Position numbers and translations under genes: made by a program
In this document: positions 1-10,223 of the stretch, piece by piece
How the letters are laid out: every line of letters starts with the position of its first letter
Position numbering within the stretch: position 1 is the stretch's first letter
The notes under the pieces: model-generated
The model's database searches: none
Told to the model about the DNA's origin: nothing
What the model saw: only the letters and a program-made list of their open reading frames with translations
Source of the DNA: Epithemia pelagica
Taxonomy: Eukaryota > Bacillariophyta > Bacillariophyceae > Surirellales > Surirellaceae
Length of the DNA stretch: 64,000 nt
Reading direction: 5' to 3'
Assembly (NCBI GenBank): GCA_946965045.2
Contig: OX337229.1
Span: 3,782,001 to 3,846,000, forward strand

Positions 1-137
1 TCTTCGCGACGGGAGACGGGATATCTTGTCCTGTGTTGTTGTGGTAGGAGTACTTTTTATTTTTGTTATGCGTTCTCCGTGGTCGCCATTGTGGAGGATA
101 AACGCTTCCGCGACCGCAATAGATTTTGTGGGGTCAT

Positions 138-243
138 CCTACCTCCTAGCGGAAGCGTGAGTCGTGCTCGTGAATGAGAGTGGTTTAACTACACAGCATG
201 AATCACGATCAACCTGGACTCATGCTTCCGCTAGGGGGTAAGG
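138..243. repeat. Short imperfect inverted repeat upstream of the transporter
   Basis: Arms at about 138-162 and 218-243 are near-perfect reverse complements built around the core CTAGCGGAAGC, separated by about 55 bp. The palindromic spacing suggests a small MITE remnant or a hairpin in the upstream region of the transporter gene that starts at 374. The rest of 1-373 contains no credible gene. Confidence 0.5.
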
Positions 244-373
244 TCGTCCCTGTAGGATATTATTTTGTAGACGACCAGACCAATCGAATCGGAACTTTTT
301 GGATTCTTCTTCGGCATTTCTTTTGGATCCATTTTCGTGGTCTGTTGCTCAGGAAGTCGCTGGAGTAACAAGG

Positions 374-1950
374 ATGCCGAAATACAATCATCACACAATG
401 TTTATTTTCCTTCTAGTACTCCTGACCGTGGAAGTGGTGTTGTCATCTCATAGAGACAGCGTCGTGTTGTCCGCATCCGAGTTCCATCCATCAAAGTTGA
501 CACATGTACCTACCCGGAAGCACCGAGTGGTCGGCGAGATTCCCTCACGAGATCTAAATGTACGAGGTGGAAACAAGGAATCCGATAAAACCCAGAAGAA
601 TGAGGCTGCTACCAGTACAGAAGGAAGCACCTCAATGACGGCATCTGTTTTCAACTTGGTAAACAACGTGGCAGGAGCGGGGATACTGGCTCTATCGGCG
701 GCGCAGGCAGCCGGAACTGGGTGGATTCCCTCAATAGCTATTTGTTCAGCTCTTGGAGCAATCTCTGCGAGAACCTTTGTCATGGTTGGAGAGTCATGCG
801 ATATGCTAAACGAGAGAGATTTCAAGGTAACTTGGACAGCATCTCGGAGTATTGACTCTGTTCACGACAAGTTCTCATACTTCTATTCTGTTGTTCACGT
901 TAGGGTTTATGGATGAGGACCGTGTCCAAGGAATCAGCATTCTTTGTTGATGCTATTGTAGCAATGCTGTGCTTGGCAGTCAGCATCATCTATTCAGGAA
1001 TCTTAGGGGATGTTTCCACGTTCTTGTTGGCGCAGACTGGCCTTCCTGAACGGTTCAACACTCGCAATTCGAATATTCTTATCACAACGATCTCTCTTCT
1101 CCTTCCAATGGGTGTCATTAAGGACCTCTCCGTTCTTGCGTTCACGTCTATTTTGGGATTTTGCGCTGTGATGTACACAGTTTTGCTAATTGTCGGCAGA
1201 GCTATTGATGGGACGTACAAAACCGGTACGGGTATGTTTGTCAAGGATGGAGTACTACTTCAAGCGATGCCTTCTTTTGAAAACCAGTCGCTATGGAACA
1301 TAGACTTTGCAAGCCTTGTGCTGACCTCGACTTTAGGACTTGCCTACATCTCCCACTATAATGCTCCCATCTTCTATCGGCAACTTGAAAATGCTTCGCC
1401 TCGCCGATTTGGTAAGCTGGTCTACTCCTCTTTCACTTTCCTCACATTTCTTTACGTTGTTACAATGGGCGCTGGATATAGTACATTTGGAGATAACTGT
1501 ATGGGCAACATCCTGCTGAACTATCATCCCAAGGACTTACTTGCCACTTTCGGACGAGTGGCGACTTGGTTCTCAATTCTTTTTGGTTTTCCTCTGGTCT
1601 CGGGAGGTGCCAGAGAGGGGCTGATTGGAGCTGCCACAAGCCTTGGTTACCCGCAGATTGGAGATGATCGATACAATTTTCCACTTGTTGTTGGCATTCT
1701 GACGTTTGTTTCAGTAATCGCATGTGCAGTGAAGGACGTGTCGTTTGTGGTTGGACTCGCTGGAGCATTGTTCGGATCCTTCATTGTGTACATTTGTCCA
1801 ACCATTATCTATGTGAAGACGGTTGAGTTGACGAGAGGCAATGCTTCAAAAGAGTACAAAAATGCGCGATGGAACTACGCTTTGGTTCCGTTTGGTATTT
1901 TTATCGGTGCATTAGGTGTTTACATGACAGTAAAAGAAGCATCTACTTAG
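374..1950 (+). CDS. Amino acid/auxin permease (AAAP/SLC38-type) transporter
   Basis: Two exons, 374..826 and 904..1950, give about 499 aa. The 77-bp intron starts GTAACT and splices in phase 0, restoring a continuous FKGLWMRTVSK stretch that is typical of AAAP proton- or sodium-coupled amino-acid transporters. The first exon has an N-terminal hydrophobic leader (MFIFLLVLLTVEVVLSS), then a polar spacer, then the first transporter helix with NNVAGAGILALS, the family's TM1 signature. Exon 2 carries the remaining helices, for example VDAIVAMLCLAVSIIYSG and a final YALVPFGIFIGALGVYM. An open frame extends back to 299, but that codon is TTG; ATG 374 precedes the leader and is preferred. The leader suggests endomembrane or plasma-membrane delivery. 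The substrate cannot be read from the sequence. Confidence 0.85.
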
Positions 1951-2292
1951 TAAAGAGATGGCTAAGGGCACAATGAAGGCGCCAGTTGTATTAGCGCCCG
2001 GAGATGCCAAGTCTCGCGTGTTCAAAACACAATCGACCTGCTCAAAGGGAGGTACACAAACGTCCTATTCGGAAGAGGAGAGGAAACGCTACTACTCTAA
2101 AATCATCTTACATATTGGTTACCAGTTACAACACGGAAGACTACGAGTATAGATGATCAAAGGTGCTATTAAAGTCATTGGATTAAAAACGCCGTCCACA
2201 GAATCCGATCTATCAATTCTAAAGTGCTCCCATCGGATAAGACATTTTTCTTCTGACTATCATGACACTAAGAAAGGTACTATTTCCCCGGC
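1951..2292. other. Convergent 3' intergenic region
   Basis: This is the tail-to-tail gap between the transporter and clathrin light chain. It contains only short open frames with no recognisable protein and probably holds both 3' UTRs. No RNA gene or repeat was seen. Confidence 0.5.
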
Positions 2293-2871
2293 TTACGCGC
2301 TCAACGCTTCGGCCCGAGTCGTGTCGTTCTTCAAGAGGATCAACGTATCTATCATGCGTTTCACGTCACCCTTTTCACCACCATCGTGAGAAAGCTCAAT
2401 CAACTTGCAGACTCGCTGCCAGCTGTTATCATTCTCGAGGTCAGCCTCAATTGCTTCCAATTTGGCTTGTTCGTCTTCACGATTCTTCGTCATCTTGGCT
2501 TGACGTTTCTTTTCGCGCTCCTCTTGGAACTTCTCCATATCAACGCGTGCTTTCTCCACGAGCTCGGCTTTGGCGGCATTCTCCTCGTCTTTGCGTTGCT
2601 TGAGTATTTCTTGCCACTCTTCATTCCATTTTTGCATAGGAGAGGGCCCTTGGGGTTCACTGGGCTCAACCGGAACAGCTTCCCCTTCCATACCAAGGAC
2701 AATTGGCGCATCTGCATCCTCGGTTGGCGCAGGAGCTTCACTCACTTCGCCAAGATATTGAGGATCTTCGATCGCAGGCTCCGCTGGCGGTGGAGCAGCA
2801 AAGTCAGGTGGAGATTCACCTAGGATAATGGGAGCTGTATCTCCTTCATTGACTTCAACGAATTCCGACAT
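2293..2871 (-). CDS. CLC: Clathrin light chain
   Basis: Single-exon, 192 aa. The N-terminal half is acidic and proline-rich (about residues 1-75), as in clathrin light chains. It is followed by a charged alpha-helical heavy-chain-binding segment starting near MQKWNEEWQEILKQRKDEEN and continuing through EKFQEEREKKRQAKMTKNRE. The C-terminal segment, with NDNSWQRVCKLIEL and KRMIDTLILLK, matches the conserved C-terminal region of the family. The protein coats vesicles together with clathrin heavy chain and regulates triskelion assembly. It is slightly shorter than animal light chains (about 210-250 aa). ATG 2871 is the first ATG and gives MSEFVEVNEGD. It shares a ~300-bp divergent promoter region with COX6A. 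Confidence 0.9.
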   Translation of the reverse strand: MSEFVEVNEGDTAPIILGESPPDFAAPPPAEPAIEDPQYLGEVSEAPAPTEDADAPIVLGMEGEAVPVEPSEPQGPSPMQKWNEEWQEILKQRKDEENAAKAELVEKARVDMEKFQEEREKKRQAKMTKNREDEQAKLEAIEADLENDNSWQRVCKLIELSHDGGEKGDVKRMIDTLILLKNDTTRAEALSA

Positions 2872-3173
2872 TGTTCAAGGCTTGGGGTTTGGTGTCTAAA
2901 ATGAACCCGTCTTTGTTTTTTTTTTTCTCAACGGTCTTCGGTGTTGGTCGTTGGTGGGATCTTACCCAGCTCCTCCAAAGCCGAATCACGGATTATATTA
3001 TACGTGACTCATCCTTTCGAGTGCACGCTGCACGAGCCAGCGAATCCCTGGCGAATGTACACAGACAAGGGATACACTGTGTAAAGTGAAAATCATCGTA
3101 GCGATAGGTATTGTGACGCAGTTGACAGCCATTTGGACCATAGTAAAACGAGAGCGGAAAAGCAGCGATCACC
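2872..3173. promoter_or_regulatory. Divergent promoter region, clathrin light chain / COX6A
   Basis: About 300 bp separate the two oppositely oriented start codons. The segment contains an AT-rich TTATATTATACG stretch near 2993-3004 directly followed by TGACTCA (a bZIP/AP-1-type core) near 3006. Functional assignment is inference from position only. Confidence 0.4.
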
Positions 3174-3706
3174 ATGGTGAGTTTCATTTTTACGTCTGAC
3201 TTCTGCCACACTTATTGCATAGTAGCGTTGATTGAATGAAGTATCGGTGGTGTTGCTCTATTTCTAACATATCGTGTCGCCAGTCATTTTGCTTGAAAGC
3301 CTCCCGATTTGCGTCTCGCGCCAGATCGCAGACGTTTGCCGTCCCTCGCCGCAGTGCCATGACGGTTCCAAAATTGGGTACCGAAGCAGAAATGAAAGCC
3401 GAAGCGATCGCTCAGCTTCGTGCCCGTATTGAGTACCAGAAAGAGCTTATCAAAGCAAAAGGGCATAATCACGAAGAAGAAGTCAATGAAATGTGGCGCT
3501 GGATTAATCTCACTTTTTATGTGGGAGTTCCGGTTTGTATCGCATCTTCGCTTTATTCCTACTTGTTTGACGAACATCCTCACCGCGTTGAAGGCGATCT
3601 TCCGGAATATATGAAAATTCGCAACAAGGAATTCCCTTGGGAATGTAGTGATTGCGATTACCTTGACAAGAAGTGCTGGAATGAATGTCGTGCAGAGAAG
3701 AATTAA
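3174..3706 (+). CDS. COX6A: Cytochrome c oxidase subunit 6A, mitochondrial
   Basis: Two exons: 3174..3176 (the ATG alone) and 3284..3706, 141 aa. The 107-bp intron begins GTGAGT and ends with a CTAAC branch-like sequence before CAG, splicing in phase 0. The mature start is M followed by a Ser/Arg/Ala-rich mitochondrial presequence (SFCLKASRFASRARSQ). The core has the single membrane helix after MWRWINLTFYVGVPVC and the family signature YMKIRNKEFPWECSD, equivalent to the YLRIRTKPFPWGDG region of other COX6A proteins. The C-terminal CSDCDYLDKKCWNEC cluster adds four cysteines not usual in animal COX6A. It is a small nuclear-encoded subunit of respiratory complex IV. An open frame upstream from 3236 lies inside the intron and is not a start. 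Confidence 0.88.
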
Positions 3707-3823
3707 TTCGTTAACTCGCGTCGAAGCATCAGAATGTTCAAACGAGAAATGGTAGTTATCGCGTAAATATCTATTCTAACAAACTCTTTGTTTCAGAAAA
3801 TCAATTCCCATTATAGGTTATTC

Positions 3824-5386
3824 TTAGTTATCTGGCGATTGAGGAAGCAATTCGCGTCTTCCAATCGAGAGATGAAAGTACAAGGTAAGAAAGTATTTCT
3901 TATGGAAGCACCACCGAGAGACAAATACGTACCTGTAGACAGTCATCCAGTTCTCTAAACCATTCCAAAATGACGCAAATGTCACACTATCAAGCCCGCG
4001 TTTATCGCGATTCAGCTTAGCTTGTTTGACTGACCACGTAGCGACATCTTTTGGCGCCCGATCTCCCTCCATACTGATAAAAAAGCCAAACGACCTCGCA
4101 AAAAGTTGGACAGGGTTGGAATAAGGGCCAAGCCAGTCCTTGAACTGCCAGGCCTGTCCGAGAACGATGACAGCCACGATTCTATCCCATTCCTTAGGGT
4201 CAGCACCAAGTTTCTTTGGATTGTCCAATATTTCATACTCAACGGGTCCATTAATGGTTGGGGAGCGGATCGTTCGAGTGAAGGTAATTTTGGCTGACCT
4301 TGCTGCGGCTTGTCCGGTTTTGATCGCGATATCTCGTGGGATGAAGCGGCCATTGCAAAAGAATTCATGGGCGTTCGCTAAAGTTATTGGGGCTGTCATA
4401 CCCTTTGGAACGACAATAACAGGCTTTTTCCCAATCAGATATGGCCTCTGGTGCGTGGGTTTCCCTGTTGCTGCCGTGCCCCGAGATCCTTTCATTCTTG
4501 ATGTCTTTGATGGCGGGTTGATAGTCTCATTGAAGATTTGCAGTACACGTGAAAGATCTTTGCGTGGGTTCGATGCTCGAAGAATAGATGCAGAATTTCC
4601 CACAGGTATTTCATTTTTGAAAATAAGACTTGCCGCTTTCTTATGTTGTTCAAGGAGTTCAGCAGAGACTTCAAATCCGTCTGCCGACAATGCTTTGGTA
4701 ATTTCAATACGAGTGGCGTCAAGATCCTGTGTTCTCTTCTCAACCACAACGTTTAAATTGGAAAACAGTTCCTCATTAGTCACTTCCTTAGGCTTCTTTT
4801 TCGGCGTTTTACTGTCTCGATGTTTGTGGCTTTCTTTACGTTTCTTGCTTCCATCTTTATCTTTGTGAGATCGTGATGACTTAAGGTGACGGTCGGTGCG
4901 GTGACGGTCATGTTTGGATGGCATCGAGATCGGCTTCTCTTTTCTTGACTTGTCTTCTTCCGTGGCTGTTTCAGCTGTGGATGCAGCGGTCGTCATGGCT
5001 ACTATGCCTGTCTCATCCTCGTCGACCACATTCCGAGGAGCTGTGCCAGAGGTTTCTGCTGTTGTCGACGTATCCGTTTTTGTACCATAGAAGAATCCCA
5101 CCACAGCAGACTTGTCCAAAGCTTTTACCGGGTCGTCTACTTTGTGTTGCTTACAAGCATTTCGGTACGCCACGAGACCTTGATTTGGATCAAGGATCTG
5201 TAGATACACAGAGGCGAGGGAGTACTGGTAAGATTTTCCATCATCGCCTGAAATCGTCAACTGCTGATACTTCAGCGTCGTTTCTCCAAGAACTAGGCCC
5301 TCCGGTGATAGCTTTGCTTCTTGAAGTTTGCCCTTATCACTCCACTTTTTAAGTGTTGACAGGATGGTGGCGGTCTCCGATTCCAT
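3824..5386 (-). CDS. CDC73: CDC73/parafibromin, Paf1 complex subunit
   Basis: Two exons on the minus strand, 5386..3933 and 3857..3824, 495 aa. The 75-bp intron (GTACGT..AG, phase 2) is divisible by three and has no stop, so naive translation reads through it; splicing gives a C-terminus ending LLPQSPDN. The C-terminal Ras-like Cdc73 domain is clear: PVIVVPKGMTAPITLANAHEF, then YEILDNPKKLG, then WDRIVAVIVLGQAWQFKDW, and finally FASFWNGLENWMTVYR. The middle is Lys/Arg/His/Ser-rich (KHDRHRTDRHLKSSRSHK), consistent with a nuclear localisation signal. The Paf1 complex travels with RNA polymerase II and promotes elongation, H2B ubiquitination and H3K4 methylation. The frame begins at a GTG (5395); the first ATG is 5386. 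Confidence 0.9.
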   Translation of the reverse strand: MESETATILSTLKKWSDKGKLQEAKLSPEGLVLGETTLKYQQLTISGDDGKSYQYSLASVYLQILDPNQGLVAYRNACKQHKVDDPVKALDKSAVVGFFYGTKTDTSTTAETSGTAPRNVVDEDETGIVAMTTAASTAETATEEDKSRKEKPISMPSKHDRHRTDRHLKSSRSHKDKDGSKKRKESHKHRDSKTPKKKPKEVTNEELFSNLNVVVEKRTQDLDATRIEITKALSADGFEVSAELLEQHKKAASLIFKNEIPVGNSASILRASNPRKDLSRVLQIFNETINPPSKTSRMKGSRGTAATGKPTHQRPYLIGKKPVIVVPKGMTAPITLANAHEFFCNGRFIPRDIAIKTGQAAARSAKITFTRTIRSPTINGPVEYEILDNPKKLGADPKEWDRIVAVIVLGQAWQFKDWLGPYSNPVQLFARSFGFFISMEGDRAPKDVATWSVKQAKLNRDKRGLDSVTFASFWNGLENWMTVYRYVFVSRWCFHKKYFLTLYFHLSIGRRELLPQSPDN

Positions 5387-5803
5387 CTTGGACACTTATC
5401 TATTTTTTGATGAAAGTGAGAGCGTGAGAGACGTCTCTCTTTGTGTTGGAAGCCGTTATAGTTTCGGGGGCCACCACCCCCAATCCAGTCGTGACCTTTC
5501 CATTCATTCTCTCAAGGTTAGCTCTCCAAAACAAACAAAAACCAAAAACCAAGTAAATCATATGAGTTTGGAGTTTGTATCTTCGAAGGCGATGGCTTAT
5601 CGGGACCTGGAACATGCTAGGTGATAATCTCTTGATGAATCACACAGTTCATCAAAGCAACTTGACGGGCGTATCGCTTGTGCGCGAAAACTCGAGGCTG
5701 GTAGCAAAATTGCTGATAGCTACGTCGTCCACGATAATTTCTGGTTCGTTTAAGGTAGTGTTAAGATGGCCTCACTTCTCACAGGGCTCAGTGTGAATGA
5801 TCT
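5387..5803. promoter_or_regulatory. Upstream region of CDC73 and 3' region of threonine dehydratase
   Basis: About 415 bp between two same-strand genes. Only short unsupported open frames occur. It must contain the CDC73 promoter and the threonine dehydratase 3' UTR. No distinctive motif was recognised. Confidence 0.35.
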
Positions 5804-7561
5804 TCAAAGAAAAGTGTGGTACGCTGGATTATTAGTTTCTTCAACATAGCGATATCCTAGATTGTCCAGAAACGCTTGTAGGGCCGTTTGGGAAGTATCT
5901 GGAACTTGGATGCCGACAAGAACTCGTCCAAAGTTATCCCCATGATTACGATAATGAAACAGACTGATATTCAATTCCATATCCAGGCTTGATAGAAATC
6001 GTTGTAAAGCTCCTGGAGACTCTGGGAACTCAAATCTGAACAATCGCTCGTTAGTCACGCTGGAGCGACCACCTGCGAGATGTCTTACATGTACCTTTGC
6101 TAGCTCGTTGTGCGTTAGATCCAAGCATGAAAATCCATTCTCCTTCAACGAGCCCATAACTGCCTCAAAATCGTTCTCAATACTGACAACCGGTTGAAAA
6201 GATAGAAGGATATGTGCTTCTCCTTCGCTTTCAAAACGATACGAGAACTCCGTGACATTTCTTGGCCAGACAAGACTGTACAATGCCCGGAATGTCCCTG
6301 GAGTCTCGGGAATAGTACAAGCCACGGTTCGTTCAGATCCGTCTGCACGTTCGGAGACAAAGCGAAGTCGATCAAAGTCCATGTTGGCTCCAGATGTAAC
6401 CGCAACGAGCGTTTGACCTGATATCTGGTTTTCTGTAACATATTTCTTCATTCCGGCAACTCCCAACGCTCCAGCAGGTTCAAGAACAACTCGAGCATCA
6501 TTGTAGGTCATTTTTATAGCGTTGCAGATCTCATCCGTGTTCACAGTTATCATGTCGTCCACGAGTGTATTGCAGACACGAAAAGTTTCATCACCCACAG
6601 TTCTGACAGCTGCCCCATCAGCAAAAAGTCCAACATGGTCGAGGGTCACAACTTTTCCTTCCCTCAATGATGCCGTCATTCCTGCCGCGTCGTCCGCCTC
6701 AACCCCAATGACTTTCACAGTAGGACGAACACGCTTCACATATGCAGCAACACCGGCAAGCAGCCCCCCTCCCCCACAACAAAGGAAGATAACATCCAAG
6801 GGCTTGCTCACGCACTTTTTCAAAATTTCCATTCCCACTGTTCCCTGGCCAGCTATCGTCAGCGGGTCGTTGAAGGGATGGACAAAAGTCATCTTCTCTT
6901 CCATCTGAAGCCGCTTCGCCTCAGCAGCCGCTTCATCATAGTTGTTACCAAAGAGCCTTACTTCGACAGTTGGCCCACCATGAACACGAACCGAAGACAC
7001 CTTGATTGAGGGAGTCGCAAGTGGCATCACAATGACTGCTCGACACTTAAGCATCCTTGCCGACATCGCAACTCCCTGAGCGTGATTCCCGGCGCTACAA
7101 GCAACGACACCCGATGACAACTCTTCAGGAGACAGATGAGCCATCTTGTTATAAGCTCCTCTTATCTTGAAGGAGAAAATTGGTTGCGTGTCTTCTCTTT
7201 TAAGGAAGACGGAATTCTTCAAATGGCCACTAAGGTTGGGAGCATACTGAAGATCAGTTTCGATCGCTGCATCGTACACACGTGCGTTAAGTATCCGGCT
7301 CAAGTACCCGACAACATGCTCTTTTGCATTAAGAAGAACAGGTTTCTCTCCTGTTTGGAAGCTGATGTATTCTTCTTTCGAAGCCAGCGGTTTGGTCGTC
7401 GAATTCGTACTGTCAACCTCCGCGTGAGTTGACGAAGGGTTTGTAGATTGAAAACGACGCCAGAACCTGCAGAAACTGGGCCACAATGGACGATGACGAA
7501 GACAATGACGGCCCATTTGGCGAGCAAAACAGGCACTGAATGAACTTGTATTCATGACCAT
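5804..7561 (-). CDS. ilvA: Threonine dehydratase (biosynthetic), organelle-targeted
   Basis: Single exon, 585 aa from ATG 7561. The open frame reaches a GTG at 7657, but that lies in or next to the mobile-element arm. The enzyme is a PLP-dependent deaminase converting threonine to 2-oxobutanoate, the first step of isoleucine synthesis. The PLP lysine lies in FSFKIRGAYNK (K about 132), the SAGNHAQGVA substrate loop follows, and the phosphate-binding glycine loop is CCGGGGLLAG. The last ~190 residues hold two ACT-like regulatory repeats (RTVACTIPETPGTFRAL and LFRFEFPESPGALQRFL), as expected for the isoleucine-inhibited biosynthetic form. The N-terminus is Arg/Ser-rich (CRFWRRFQSTN) and looks mitochondrial more than plastidial. 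A foldback transposon begins only 90 bp upstream of the ATG. Confidence 0.93.
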   Translation of the reverse strand: MVMNTSSFSACFARQMGRHCLRHRPLWPSFCRFWRRFQSTNPSSTHAEVDSTNSTTKPLASKEEYISFQTGEKPVLLNAKEHVVGYLSRILNARVYDAAIETDLQYAPNLSGHLKNSVFLKREDTQPIFSFKIRGAYNKMAHLSPEELSSGVVACSAGNHAQGVAMSARMLKCRAVIVMPLATPSIKVSSVRVHGGPTVEVRLFGNNYDEAAAEAKRLQMEEKMTFVHPFNDPLTIAGQGTVGMEILKKCVSKPLDVIFLCCGGGGLLAGVAAYVKRVRPTVKVIGVEADDAAGMTASLREGKVVTLDHVGLFADGAAVRTVGDETFRVCNTLVDDMITVNTDEICNAIKMTYNDARVVLEPAGALGVAGMKKYVTENQISGQTLVAVTSGANMDFDRLRFVSERADGSERTVACTIPETPGTFRALYSLVWPRNVTEFSYRFESEGEAHILLSFQPVVSIENDFEAVMGSLKENGFSCLDLTHNELAKVHVRHLAGGRSSVTNERLFRFEFPESPGALQRFLSSLDMELNISLFHYRNHGDNFGRVLVGIQVPDTSQTALQAFLDNLGYRYVEETNNPAYHTFL

Positions 7562-9392
7562 GATGGAGATGTGAGGGCGCACATCGAGAAATCGAAGCGC
7601 GATTGGTGGTTGTGCTTGGTGCGTGTCTGTGGTCTGTGATGGTGATGTCTGGAACACGCGAAACTATGTCGGCTATGACCTCACGCGCCCTATGCTAGCA
7701 GACAAGGCAGCATTTTAGCTTAGTACTAGCTAAACAGCTCTAGTCCTTGTCGTTTTGGCGATTGTCTCTTGTTCAAAAGACCGGGGCAATAAAAACGGTG
7801 CACCCGGTATTAAGCCTCATGACACACACAAGATGAAATTGTTGTCTTGTAATGTCCTACTTATCACTCATTAGCTAAGCCCGACGAGAAATGTTGTGTA
7901 CACTACATAACTTCTCAGTCTTGTGACTTGTGAGCTATCGGTAAATAAGCTCAACGGCAAGGACTACGTGTAGCTGCTCGCCACAATAGGCTATAATATT
8001 CTTGAACAGCCCAACCCTCGGTATCAGTGTCCACTGCTTAGCTGTTTTTTGTCTGTGCCACCTTTACAGGCTCCCAAGTGGACACAGACAGCATTTTTTG
8101 TTTTTCGTCTGTCTGTCTAACCATTAAAATTCCTCAGGGTTGAAGCAAGGCCAGCGTGCAAGTGACAGTTGACGGGTGGTTGTCCTCGCCGGGTCACCAC
8201 GATTCAAATTTGGGCATCCATCATCATCTCGACACCTGTCACAAAAACCCAAAACCGAGCCAAATGCTTGACCATGACGGGGGTGAGGTGAGAACAATGG
8301 ATGGATCATGCTGGACTGAACCGTTTCTGTCTATTGCTGCTTATTACTTATCTTGTTGTCTCTTTTCCCTTTTTCTCACGCATCACTGCTGCAGCTGTCT
8401 TTCCTATTGTTCTTGCATGATCCTTTACTTTGTCTCATTTTGTACGAGTAGATGACAAGCCGCCAGATGTCAACTGGAATATCTTTTCCTTGTCGTAATC
8501 GTTTGTTGTTTGATTGTTTTTTGGCTACTGTCATATGCTCTATAGGATAGATTATTCTCTCTCGTCTCTCATCATAGCGTCATTCTCAATCATTTCTCAA
8601 CGCTGTTGTTTTTGCATCAAATAGATGGGAAGCCATCTTGCCACACCCTACTGACCAATTATCATATCCTACCTAGGTAGTCGACACAGAGTGCTCAAAG
8701 TGAGCGGTACAAGCTTGTGAGAGCTGTTCTGTTGTGTTTTCATAGCGAAACTGAGAGTCATCGTCGTGCTCACAACAAAGAACAAAGCTGCAACGAATTC
8801 ACGAATTCAGAAGGCTCAAAAGTCTCATGGATGACAAGCACTGGCGTTCTACTACTAGTAAATAAACAAAAGAAGGTCTAGAGTATAGAGTATGTATTTT
8901 AATGCAATCAAAGTTATGGCGCTCAGCAAAAACCAGTCATTTCTGTTCAACAAGAATGAACAATGGCAAGTAATGAGCTGCCCAGCGACTAAACAGATGA
9001 GTAGCGTCTCCCACGAGCAGAGCAAACAAAAGTGGCAAGTGGCAGTGAGCATGAGTGATGTCATTGACAACATGGCAATTGGCAATGGATCAAGCTCACC
9101 TGGAAAGCCAGTAACATTCGTAAGTAGTAAGTACGATGTGCTTTGGCAAAAGAAAAGAGAATGTGAGCTTGCCCCGAATTATGCAACAACCAACCGTCAT
9201 CCACGCAGGGGACGCTTGTTGGGCTTGCGTCCGTTTCAAACGTCGAAAAATTCAGCTGGGCATGCGTGCTAATTTGCAATTTGATAATTTCTATTTGCAT
9301 CAAAAGCGAAAAATTCTGTCTGTGTCCACCTGGGAACCTGTGAAGGTGGCACAGACAAAAAACAGCTAAGCAGTGGACACTGATACCGAGGG

Positions 9393-9830
9393 TTATTTGG
9401 TCTATTTAACAGTACATCCAGTACCTCTCTAGTACAACATTAATGCAGAAGTACGAGTCGTGCTTCTATTTTGTCACGGTGCTCCCACGGGATGGTTCTC
9501 GCAAACCTCACAAAATGAAGCGGACAAGACGACAAGCGGACAAGATGAAGCGGACAAGACGACAAGCGGACAAGCGGACAAGAAGACAAGACGACAAGCC
9601 GACAAGACGACAAGCGGACAAGACGACAAGCGGACAAAACGACAAGCGGACAAAACGACAAGCGGACAAAACGACAAGACGACAAGCTTGTCGTCTTGTC
9701 CGCTTCATTTTGTGAGGTTTGCGAGAACCATCCCGTGGGAGCACCGTGACAAAATAGAAGCACGACTCGTACTTCTGCAGTAATGTTGTACTAGAGAGGT
9801 ACTGGATGTACTGTTAAATAGACCAAATAA
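9393..9830. mobile_element. Nested 438-bp palindromic (hairpin) element
   Basis: Left arm, starting TTATTTGGTCTATTTAACAG at 9393, and right arm, ending at 9830, are almost perfect reverse complements for about 140 bp each. They contain matching blocks such as CACGGTGCTCCCACGGGATG and TTCTCGCAAACCTCAC. The element interrupts the right arm of the larger foldback transposon: the left arm of that transposon is continuous across the equivalent site (about 8015-8020), so this insertion is younger. Open frames inside it are products of the repeat and are not genes. Confidence 0.8.
9530..9690. repeat. GACAAGCG minisatellite in the hairpin loop
   Basis: Tandem degenerate 8-16 bp units alternating ACAAGACG and ACAAGCGG fill the centre of the palindrome. 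They give Lys/Arg/Gln-rich pseudo-ORFs in one direction and Cys/Leu/Val-rich ones in the other. This is a low-complexity expansion, not coding sequence. Confidence 0.8.
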
Positions 9831-10223
9831 TGGGAATTGGGCTGTTCAAGAATATTATAGCCTATTGTGGCGAGCAGCTTCACGTACGAGTAGTCCTTGC
9901 CGTTGAGCTTATTTACCGATTACCGATGGCTCACAAGTCACAAGACTGAGAAGTTATGTAGTGTACACAACATTTCTCGTCGGGCTTAGCTAATGAGTGA
10001 TAAGTAGGACATTACAAGACAACAATTTCATCTTGTGTGTGTCATGAGGCTTAATACCGGGTGCACCGTTTTTATTGCCCCGGTCTTTTGAACAAGAGAC
10101 AATCGCCAAAACGACAAGGACTAGAGCTGTTTAGCTAGTACTAAGCTAAAATGCTGCCCTTGTCTGCTAGCATAGGGCGCGTGAGGTCATAGCCGACATA
10201 GTTTCGCGTGTTCCTGGTGGGTG

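Larger units (their letters stand above)
7651..10214. mobile_element. Non-autonomous foldback transposon with ~450-bp terminal inverted repeats
   Basis: The outer termini are identical in inverted orientation, beginning GGAACACGCGAAACTATGTC at 7651 and mirrored up to 10214. The left arm runs to about 8098. The right arm runs from about 9318 to 10214 but is split by a nested palindromic insert (9393-9830). Paired landmarks include the ACCGGGTGCACCG segment (about 7798 and 10057) and the GTGTCCACTGCTTAGCTG segment (about 8030 and 9365). The ~1.2 kb interior (8100-9318) has only short frames with no transposase similarity that I can see, so the element is non-autonomous. No convincing target-site duplication was found. 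Long arms with a non-coding core suggest a MULE-like or foldback family, but the superfamily is not determinable by eye. Confidence 0.82.

Noticed and set aside
1958-2152. 64-codon plus-strand frame after the transporter
   Set aside because: Lies in the probable 3' UTR, low-complexity polar sequence with no recognisable family.
8892-9369. Two overlapping frames inside the foldback element that might encode a transposase
   Set aside because: No catalytic or DNA-binding motif could be found; the interior appears non-coding.
9443-9783. Several overlapping open frames on both strands (Lys/Arg/Gln-rich or Cys/Leu/Val-rich)
   Set aside because: They are translations of a palindrome with a short tandem repeat; all frames stay open because of the repeat, and no start or domain is credible.
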